DNA from: Elymus sibiricus | Lineage: Eukaryota > Streptophyta > Magnoliopsida > Poales > Poaceae | NCBI GenBank assembly: GCA_039707655.1 | Contig: CM077667.1 | Span: 154,484,642 to 154,548,641, forward strand | DNA length: 64,000 nucleotides | Reading direction: 5' to 3' | In this document: in pieces, positions 56,607 through 64,000 of the stretch | How the letters are laid out: every line of letters begins with the position of its first letter | Position numbering within the stretch: the stretch's first letter is position 1 | Made by a program: the position numbers and the translations under genes | The notes under the pieces: generated by a model | Told to the model about the DNA's origin: nothing | Databases searched by the model: none | Seen by the model: the letters and a program-made list of their open reading frames with translations, nothing else

Positions 56607-56618
56607 GCTCTGATACCA
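56607..56618 (-). other. Angela primer-binding site (initiator tRNA-Met)
   Basis: TGGTATCAGAGC on the minus strand, one base inside the 5' LTR. Confidence 0.9.
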
Positions 56619-56619
56619 C

Positions 56620-58384
56620 TATTGGGAAACGTTGCATGGGAAACAAAAATTTTCCTACGCACACGCAAGATCTATCCATGGTGATGAGCATCTACGAGAG
56701 GGAGAGTGGATCTACATACCCTTGTAGATCGCTAAGCGGGAAGCGTTAAGAAACGCGGTTGATGTAGTCGAACGTCTTCACGATCCAAATCGCAGCCGTC
56801 CCACGATCCGTCCCGATCTAGCGCCGAACGGACGGCACCTCCGCGTTCAGCACATGTATAGCTCGATGACGATCCCCGCCTTCTTGATCCTGCAAGAGGG
56901 AGCGGAGAGGTAGATGAGTTCTCCAGCAGCGCGACGGCGCGGCGGCGGTGGTGGTGGAACTATTCCGGCAGGGCTTCGCCTAAGCACCGTCGGAATCTAT
57001 TTGGTGGAGGAATTAGGGAATAGAGAACTAGCACGTGGACTTGTGTGTTTGGGGCCTCTATTCCTCTAGTATATATAGGAGGGAGGGGGAGGAGGTAACC
57101 TCCATAGGGTTACCCCTAGGGGTTCGGCCGAACCAGGAGGAGGTGGAGGAATCCACCTCCAATCCTACTCCAAGTAGGATTCCAATCCTACTTGGAAAAC
57201 CTTCCCCCCTCTTGGGATTTTTCCTTTTTCCCACCTCCTAGCCGCATGGGCCTTATGGGGCTGGCTTGCCCAGCCCACTAAGGGCTGGTGCACCCACCCT
57301 TAGGCCCATGTGGCCTCCCGGCATGGGTGGCCCCTCCCGATGGCCCTCCGGCACTCCCGGTACACTACCGGAAATACCCGAAACTTTTCCGGTGGCCAAA
57401 ATGGGACTTCCTATATGTCAATCTTTACCTCTGGACCATTCCGGAGCTCCTCGTGACATCCGGGACTTCGAACAACCTTCGGTCACCACCATACATAACT
57501 CTATACTACCGAAACGTCACCGAACCTTATGTGTGCAGACCCTGCGGGTTCGAGAACTATGTAGACATGACCGATACACCTCCACGGTCAATAACCAATA
57601 GCAAGACCTGGATGCCCATATTGGTTCCTACATATTCTACGAAGATATCGGTTGAACCTCTATGTCAAGGATTCAGTTAATCCCGTATGTTGTTTCCTTT
57701 GTTCTTCGGTATGTTACTTGCCCGAGATTCGATCGTCGGTATCTCTATACCTAGTTCAATCTCATTACCGGCAAGTCTCTTTACTCATTCCGTAATACAA
57801 GATCCCGTGGCTAACACTTTAGTCACATTGCTTGCAAGGCTTATTGTGATGTTGTATTACCGAGTGGGCCCTGAGATACCTCTCCGTCATACGGAGTAAC
57901 AAATCCCAGTCTCGATCCATGCCAGCTCAACAGACACCTTCGGAGATACCTGTAGAGCATCTTTATAGTCACCCAGTTACGTTGTGACGTTTGATACACA
58001 CAAGGTATTCCTCCGGTGTCAGTGAGTTGCATGATCTCATGGTCATAGGAACACATACTTGACATGCAGAAAACAATAGCAATAAACTGACACGATCATA
58101 TGCTACGTTCATAGTTTGGGTCTTGTCCATCACATCATTCTCCCAATGATGTGATCCCGTTATCAAATGACATCTCATGTCTATGGCCAGGAAAACTTGA
58201 CCATCTTTGATCAACGAGCTAGTCTACTAGAGGCATACTAGGGACACAGTGTTGTCTATGTATCCACACATGCAATTGAGTTTCCAATCAATACAATTAT
58301 AGCATGGACAATAAACGAGTATCATGAACAAGGGAATATAATAATAACTACTTTTATTATTGCCTCTAGGGCATATTTCCAACA
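56620..58384 (-). repeat. Angela 5' LTR (right copy)
   Basis: 1765 bp. It would drive transcription leftward. A TATATATA-type box is at about 57069-57077. Confidence 0.95.
57069..57077 (-). promoter_or_regulatory. TATA box of the Angela 5' LTR
   Basis: On the minus strand CTATATATACTAG follows a CCTCCC-rich stretch. The left LTR has the same box at 50090-50100. Confidence 0.55.
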
Positions 58385-58389
58385 AACTT

Positions 58390-58889
58390 ATCGTCCTCGT
58401 CATCAGGTGGTGAAGCACCGGGGTTGCTCGGGCAGGTTTCACCTGGAGAAGGATGCCCTGGAGAAGGGTCGTGCGATGCGGCTCGGGAGTTATGCTACGC
58501 CAAAGATCATTTGCAATGTCTCGTTAGCATGATGACACTGAAATGTTAAGACTAGTAACTAATGACCATTCAAATGAAACTCACCGTTCCCGCCGAGGTA
58601 ATGACTGGCATCGACGGAGAAGGGTCGCACATAGATTGCACATTTTGTTTTGACAAGTCAATCATATTAGTTATTAATGAAACGAACATTACATGCATGA
58701 TTTGGCTAATATGAAGAAGAAACTTACCACGAAGAGCTCGTACATGGCCCGGTGAAACACCTCGTTCCGTGCCCTCTCCTCCTCCAACAACCTAGTCATC
58801 CTCTCCTCAAACTCCCTCTCCTCCGCCGCCTGTCGGTCCCTATCCTCCAGAAGCGTCTGGGTTGCCTCTCTCTCCTTCTGAAGAGCAGC
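58390..58889 (-). pseudogene. CACTA second ORF remnant (coiled-coil, TNPA-like position)
   Basis: A 54-codon exon (58889-58728) between a TAG acceptor and a GTAAGT donor encodes a charged coiled coil: KEREATQTLLEDRDRQ, EEREFEERMTRLLEEERARN, FHRAMYELF. A second coding-like piece (VQSMCDPSPSMPVITSAG) ends at a GTGAG donor (58585). This position after the transposase is where CACTA elements keep the TNPA-like DNA-binding protein. The Angela insertion truncates it, and no DNA-binding domain is left to confirm it. Confidence 0.5.
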
Positions 58890-58999
58890 CTACACCACAA
58901 CTCCTCGTTAGCATTGTAATCATCTTTGTTCGCACACACAATGTAATTGAGGAAAGATATCTGAGTCCGTATAATGATTTTGCACGCCCCCCCCCCCCC

Positions 59000-61212
59000 C
59001 GAATCTTGCCTCGGTCGGGAGATGCTAAATCAAATGCTGCATTGGATTAAAGAAGCCCGGTGAAAAGATCTTCTCTAACTTGCAGATCAACTCCGGCGCC
59101 AACTCTTCCATTTCATCTAGCACGCCAGGCGATAGTTCTTTCGCACAAAGAGAACGGAAGAAATAGCTCAGCTCTGCCAGTACTAGCCATTCAGCCTCAG
59201 GGATAAAGCCACACAACATCATCGGCATTACCCACTCAAGCCATATGTGCCAATCATGACTCTTGAGACCAATATTTTCAATTTGTCAATACTCGCTCCC
59301 CTCTTTAGATTCGATGCATACCCATCGGGGAACATCAACTGCATTTTCACCCACAAGATCATTTCCCTCATAGATGGCCTTCCAAGATTGAACCATACCT
59401 TTGGCTTCATCCAATTCTGCTTTCCTTTCGGTTGTCGCATGTTTTGTAATGGTCTATCACATAGAGCCTCCTGATCGACTCTAGCCTTAGGATTATCCTT
59501 TGACTTCCCCTCTATGCCGAACAATGTACCAAAAAGGGCCTCATCGATATTCTTTTCAGTGTGCATCACATCGATGTTGTGTGGGCAAAGGAGGTCTTTG
59601 AAGTAAGGCAGATCCCATAAGCATGTCTTGTGAGTCCAGGCGTGTTCCGAATTATACCCTTTAAAATACCCTGGACGCTCTGGATTAGGCTCGAGAGCGT
59701 TTAATTGATCCAGGGTCTGTTGGCCTGTCAACACAGGTGGTGCAGAGTTTTTGACAACTCTACCTTTGATGAAATTCTTCTTGTATTTTCTGAACTTATG
59801 GCGAGGATCCAGGAACTGTCTATGCAAGTCGAAGCAACAAAACTTGCAACCCGCCTGCAGCCAACGGAACTGAAGAGCTGCCTTGCATGTGGGGCACGGG
59901 AACCTTCCATGCACACACCAGCCAACGAATAGTGCATACGCCGGCAAGTCATGCATCGAGTACATGTACCACACATGCATTGAGAAGTTTTGTTTTGTAG
60001 TGGCGTCGTATGTCTTGATCCCATTATCCGAAGCTTCTTGCAATTCCTCCTTAAGCGGCTGCATGTACACATTCATATTCTTCCCCGGATAGTTGGGCCC
60101 TGGAATTATCAACGTCAGGAAAATGTTCTTTCTTTGTATAATCTGTCCGGGGGGGGGGGGGGGGGAGGGAGATTGAGTGGAATGAAAAATACACACCAAC
60201 AACTGTATTGGGTTGCCGTCATACCAAACACATTGAACCCATCCGTGCTGATGGCGACTCGAGGATGCCTTGGATATGCCGCTTTATCCTTATGTAATGC
60301 ATCGAAGTGCTTCCACGCAAAAGCATCTGAAGTGTGTGCCAACATCTGATTCCCATCTGCATCTAGTTCGGTTCTTATGCCCAATTTGTGCCCTGTCATC
60401 TATCTGGCCGTCTCTTCAACCATGAAAAGACGTTGAAGACTTGGTATGATTGGCATATATCGAAGAACATTAACGGGGATTTTGGTCTGAATCTTCTCAC
60501 CCATACCGTTGTCTACCACAACATACCTGAAAGACTTGCAAATGGGACAATAGTTCAAGTCCGCATACTCAAGCCTAAATAAGGCACATCCATTCTCACA
60601 GGCATCTATCTTCTCATAGGGCATCTTAAGTACATGGAGGATTTTGTCCGACTGGTACAGGTTTGCAGGCATTACATGGCCTTTGGGTAGAAAGCGTCCA
60701 AATATTGTCATCATCGCGTCGTAGCATTCTCTGCCCAGGTTGAACTGAGCCTTCAGAGCCATTACTTGTGCGATGGCATCCAGCTAACAAAGCTCAGTGT
60801 GCTCGTGGAGAGGAAGTTTTGAAGACTCCAACATTTCATAGAAGGCCTTTGCAGATTTCTCCATCTCATCGTCCGAATCCCGAGCATCATCAAAGTCTTG
60901 CACCATGTCTTCGATCCCAGTACCATGCTCGTCGGTGCGATGACGAACCACCTCAGCTCTGTCACGTTGGGAAGACTCACCATGAAATGTCCACACCGTA
61001 TAATCAGGCGTAAAACCCCACTTCTGCAGGTGTTTACCCATTTCACCCTCTGTCCTCTTTTTAAAGTTGTCGCACCGGACACAGGGGCACCAGATTTTTT
61101 CCTGGCCATTTGCAAGTGCGGCTCTCAGAAACCCCTTGGTTTTTGTTAACCATTCATTGGTCATGTCTTTTTGACTAGTGTGACCGGTGTACATCCATGC
61201 ACGATCACTCAT
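59000..61212 (-). pseudogene. TNP2-type CACTA transposase, decayed
   Basis: Starts MSDRAWMYTGHTSQKDMTNE at 61212 with a transposase-associated domain (CPCVRCDNFKK, HLQKWGFTPDY). The TNP2 core follows: YCPICKSFRY, RVAISTDGFNVFGM, FLTLIIPGPNYPGKNMNVYM, HDLPAYALFVGWCVHGRFPC and FDLHRQFLDPRHKFRKYKKN. Damage: TAG 60786-60784, TAG 60402-60400, a frameshift in a G18 run at about 60150-60168, a one-base loss near 59265, and TAG after MQHLI (about 59025). The frame is lost in a C-run at about 58987-59001, so the C-terminus is missing. The enzyme would cut at the CACTA ends. Confidence 0.92.
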
Positions 61213-61345
61213 CTTGCCTACCTACTAAACACACAAGAAATATATATATAATTCATCATATATATTCATCAGTTAATTAAGTTTGTCAATTTTATTACGC
61301 CCATGCAACCTACACGCTAATAGGTAAAGATAGGTCCTAATCCCA

Positions 61346-61557
61346 CTCGAGTATGTGTAGATTGGGTTCGTTTTCCCATGCTCTGCTCCGGATCCGACGC
61401 AGAATTTCGGCAGCACCTCCCCGCTGTTCTCCTGATACATGTCTCGACAATAAACAGAGAGGATGTGTACCCGGAGAGCAATAGGGAGGCACTGACAAAA
61501 TTCTACATCGGATCAGGAGCAGAGCTTGGGAAAACGAACCCAATCTACACATACTCG
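61346..61557. repeat. Long imperfect palindrome upstream of the CACTA transposase
   Basis: Arms of about 55 bases (61346-61403 and 61501-61557) match with four mismatches, around CGAGTATGTGTAGATTGGGT and CGTTTTCCCA. The inner 97 bases pair imperfectly as well (GCACCTCCC / GGGAGGCAC). The transcribed leader would form one long stem-loop. Confidence 0.85.
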
Positions 61558-61583
61558 GGCTGTCCATGGATAACGTTGGACAA

Positions 61584-61647
61584 TTCGAAAGGATGACGGT
61601 TATAAATATGCAAAGACATGCATATTTATAGATGCCGCCCTTTCGAA
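61584..61647. repeat. Second palindrome in the CACTA leader
   Basis: TTCGAAAGG...TATAAATATGCA pairs with TGCATATTTATA...CCCTTTCGAA, arms of about 29 bases with few mismatches and a very short loop. Confidence 0.8.
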
Positions 61648-61987
61648 CGGGAGACGCATACTGGTCACGCATACTGATGATTGAAGACACCTATAGCTAG
61701 CAAGTTTCATCCGCACGAAGACCGAAACAGAGCAAATTAAGGGGGGGAGGAGATGTCATTTGTGCTCACCCACGAATGCAGGGGCGGAGCTCGTCCAACG
61801 CACGGGGAGGTCGTCGAACACCAGACCCTCACAGCGACGAAACAATTGCACATTGAAATCCACCCGATCAACAGAAATATGATGTTTTTTATAAAAAAAT
61901 CGGAAAATATATGACCTAACTCATAATTTACAAAACTATGACCCCGTTGGCCTCTGGAAGGCCGAAGAGCACCTTTTCGGTCAACAG

Positions 61988-62170
61988 GAGGCCGAAGAGG
62001 TGTCGGGGGTCGGGGGTCAGGGGTCAGTGCCGTCGGGAGTCAGTGGCGTCAGGGGTCAGTGGCGTCGGGGTCCGGTGGCGTCGGGGGTCAGTGGCATCAG
62101 GGGTCGGGGGTCAATGGCGTCGGGGGTCAGTGGCGTCGGGGGTCGGGGGTCAGTGGCGTCGGGGGTTAGT
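61988..62170 (+). repeat. Minisatellite, GTCAGTGGCGTCGGGG units
   Basis: About ten tandem units of 14-20 bases, variants of GGGGTCAGTGGCGTCG. Confidence 0.9.
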
Positions 62171-62516
62171 GGTGCCTTTTCTTCTTCCTCTTCTTCTTTT
62201 TTTCCTCCTCTTCCTTTTCTTCTTCTTCCTCTTCTTCCCTTTCTTCCCTTTCTTCTTCTTCTTCTTCTTCTTCTTCTTCTTCTTCTTTTCCTTTTTCCTC
62301 TTCTTCTTCTCCTCCTCTCCTCTTTTTCTTCTTCTTCTTCTTATTTTTCTTTTTTCTTCTCATCCTCCTCCTCCTCCTCTTCTTCTTCTTCTTATTCTTC
62401 TTTTCCTTCTTCTTTTCCTTCTTCTTCTTTTACTTCTTCTTCTTATTCTTTTCTTCTTTTCCTTTTTCCCTTTTTCTTTTTTTCCTTCTTCTTTTCTTCT
62501 TTTTTTCTTCTACGTT
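62171..62516 (+). repeat. Polypyrimidine (TTC)n tract, 350 bases
   Basis: Almost pure C/T on plus, mostly TTC and TCC with several mirror-symmetric parts. The long ORFs over it are low-complexity artefacts. Confidence 0.95.
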
Positions 62517-62614
62517 TATTATTTTCTTCCAATTTTCTTCCTTTATTATATTTTTTATAACCTAATAAACTAACTTAACTAACTTAACAGAAAAACAAAG
62601 AAAAAAAGGAAGGG

Positions 62615-62875
62615 GGCGGCCGGTACTCACCGAAGGTGGTGGCGGCGGCGGGGGTGGCGGGGGCGGCCTGGGCAGCGGGCGGTGGGGGCGGCCCGAGCGA
62701 CGGGGCGGCCGGGAGCGGGGACGGGGGCGCAGGCGGCGGGGCAGCCGGTGGCGGGGGCGGGGGCGTCTGGCGGCGGGGCGGCCGGGGGCGGGGGCGGGGG
62801 CGGCCGTCGGCGAGTCGAGAGGGGCAGCGTGGGGGGATCGGGGTGAGAGAGAGTGTGTGTGTGTGTGTGTGTGAG
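62615..62875. repeat. GGCGGC/GGGGGCGG tract with (GT)n
   Basis: Very GC-rich, G-run-dense sequence, then about 11 GT units at 62851-62873. On the G-rich plus strand many GGGG runs could form quadruplexes. Confidence 0.85.
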
Positions 62876-62914
62876 AGGGGTGGGGAGTGGTCGGGCCGAC
62901 GCCGTTATTAGCCG

Positions 62915-63205
62915 TCCTCTTTGCCGTCTGCCAGCGGACGACAAAGAGTCCCCAGGCAGACAGCAACGAGCTGGCAGACGGCCCACCAACCCCACGGGCC
63001 AGAGGGGCCTAGGTGGGCTCTTTGCCGTCTGCTTTTGGGCTCTTTGCCCTCAGCTGGCAGACAGCAAAGAGCGGACTGATGGCAAAAAAAATCTTTGCCA
63101 TCAGTCAGTTCTTTGCCGTTTGTTTCTTGGAAACTGGCGGCAAAGACGTTCTTTGTCGTCCGCCAGCAGACGGCAAAGAACTGGCAGATGGCAAATCCTC
63201 TGATT
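62915..63205. repeat. CACTA right subterminal repeats
   Basis: Copies of CTTTGCCGTCTGC and CAGACGGCAAAGA in both orientations, matching those at 48166-48640. Confidence 0.85.
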
Positions 63206-63217
63206 CCAGTAGTGTGT

Positions 63218-64000
63218 TATATTTGGCTCAGCATTATCTAAAAGAATGGTTTTTGAGTTTATATGTTGTAATGAGTGGTGCTTGACTATCGATGAATTGG
63301 TAATTCTTTCTGTCAACAATTTTATTTTACTTATTCTACCATTTTATTTGAAGTAGAAATATGCAACACCCGACAGTCTAGCCCCTCTACAATCAAGAAG
63401 CGGAGTCGATCTCCCATATCCTAACTGAATTTGTCTTTGCAGTGAGATTTGGCACAATGTTCTCAGCTAATGGTCCACTTCAGCCGCTGCCTCCGCAACC
63501 CGACGATGCTTTCATTTCATGGTTCCAATCAGCTGCAGAATGAGCCGGCCAGGGAAAATCAAGGGTGCACACACTGAAATATTCTGTGAACGCAGATTTC
63601 TCTGCAAGTGGAGGAAATAAACATTGAAGCAAATCTCTATGTTGGTTGCCTCTGCATGCTTGCTTTGTTGATGTTCGGTCACAGACATGTAAATCTTTTC
63701 AGAATATTTAGTTTTCATTGTAAGACTCCCGTCATCTAGCTGCTTTCTTCTAATACAAGAGAACACTTTGGTGTGTTTGAGAAGAAGGGTATGTGTATGT
63801 CATGGGACATTGTGACATATGTGTCATTAGTTTTAGTATCATACACTTTGTGACAAGACTACAATGTATGAAGCAAAGAGCCATGAACAATCTCGCTGAA
63901 AGTTGAAGATTTTCCAATGTCAATCTCACTGAAAAGTTAAGGATTTTTCAATGATGTTAAATTACTTTTTTTGACGGGAATGTCAATGATATTATAAGGG
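63218..64000. other. Flanking sequence, possible LINE zf-RVT remnant
   Basis: Mostly AT-rich. Around 63450-63543 the frames EIWHNVLS and GPLQPLPPQPDDAFISWFQS, separated by a frame change, recall the end of the zf-RVT domain of plant LINEs, but the match is short. AATAAAC at about 63618 could be a 3'-end signal. Nothing else is supported. Confidence 0.3.

Larger units (their letters stand above)
49643..58384 (-). mobile_element. BARE/WIS/Angela-type Copia retrotransposon, full length
   Basis: LTRs 49643-51422 and 56620-58384; AACTT is duplicated at 49638-49642 and 58385-58389. The order on the minus strand is 5' LTR (right copy), tRNA-iMet PBS, leader, gag-pol polyprotein, polypurine tract, 3' LTR. 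Lengths fit this abundant Triticeae family. It is inserted in the CACTA element. The polyprotein is broken by stops and one deletion, so it is not autonomous. LTR termini are slightly decayed (TATTGGG and CCAATA in place of TGTTGGG and CCAACA). Confidence 0.96.
48153..63214 (-). mobile_element. CACTA element with TNP2 transposase, containing an Angela element
   Basis: The ends are CACTACAGGAATCAGGTACT (left) and, reverse-complemented, CACTACTGGAATCAGAGGAT (right). TGT is duplicated at 48150-48152 and 63215-63217. Both subterminal regions are dense with TTTGCCGTCTGC / GCAGACGGCAAA modules. The transposase and a second ORF lie on the minus strand. Without the Angela insertion the element is about 6.3 kb. 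The transposase is broken, so it is not autonomous now. Confidence 0.93.

Noticed and set aside
61337..61690. Similar-length ORFs on both strands in the CACTA leader
   Set aside because: They mirror each other because the DNA is a palindrome; neither has protein features.
62166..62573. Long Phe/Leu/Ser- or Lys/Glu-rich ORFs on both strands
   Set aside because: They are translations of a (TTC)n tract; any frame through it is open.
62562..62995. Pro/Arg/His-rich ORFs on the minus strand
   Set aside because: Low-complexity translation of GGCGGC and GT repeats with no domain.
1..64000. CRISPR array, bacterial operon or phage system
   Set aside because: Spliced genes, plant LTR retrotransposons, tRNA-primed PBSs and CACTA/MULE transposons show this is plant nuclear DNA; the repeat arrays lack unique equal-length spacers.

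Overview
This window is plant nuclear DNA. The repeat families point to a large Triticeae genome (wheat, Aegilops, rye or barley). Evidence is a BARE/WIS/Angela-type Copia element plus a solo LTR of the same family, Sabrina/Fatima-like Gypsy elements whose LTRs begin TGATACGTCTCC, CACTA transposons and several Mutator-like elements (MULEs). Nearly all sequence is transposable elements nested in one another. Boundaries were read by eye from target-site duplications (TSDs), terminal inverted repeats (TIRs), primer-binding sites and polypurine tracts. I recognised no single-copy housekeeping gene, rRNA gene or CRISPR array. Family names are from memory.

Layout: (1) 1-13020 is the right part of a CACTA-like element. 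It carries two unknown ORFs and a 3-exon B3-domain gene. A complete minus-strand Gypsy element (RLG1, 2966-12441, TSD GTTCC) interrupts it; RLG1 has a gag/protease ORF and an ATHILA-ORF1-like ORF but no pol. (2) 13882-16658 is a poly-A retroposon with a 13-bp TSD, split by an Angela-type solo LTR (13940-15729, TSD CTACC). (3) 16699-17480 holds a GGCCCG-rich TIR-like block and a LINE 3' end with an RNase H domain. (4) MULE-1 (17563-22792) carries a broken mudrA-type transposase and a convergent plant-mobile-domain gene. (5) MULE-2 (23555-26001) has a perfect 9-bp TSD. (6) MULE-3 (26335-29962) has ~300-bp TIRs around half of a Copia element. (7) 29972-32346 holds exon-like gene fragments.

(8) MULE-4 (32356-48085) was split by two LTR retrotransposons. 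RLG2 (33240-41010, TSD ACCTC) lacks gag and pol, and repeats its polypurine-tract motif in hairpins. RLC2 (41344-47685) is a decayed Copia element whose 5' LTR lost its promoter. (9) A second CACTA element (48153-63214, TSD TGT) has a decayed TNP2 transposase on the minus strand and contains a minus-strand Angela/BARE element (49643-58384, TSD AACTT). (10) 63215-64000 is flanking sequence.

The coding regions are almost all element proteins: Gag, protease, integrase, reverse transcriptase, RNase H and transposases. Most are inactivated by nonsense codons, frameshifts or deletions, and TGA in place of CGA recurs, as expected for methylated DNA. The candidates for intact or once-cellular genes are the B3 gene (2085-2730) and the mobile-domain gene in MULE-1. 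The most interesting signals are a six-fold repeated polypurine motif with stem-loops in RLG2, filler DNA at a deletion junction in MULE-1, and the two-gene organisation of MULE-1.
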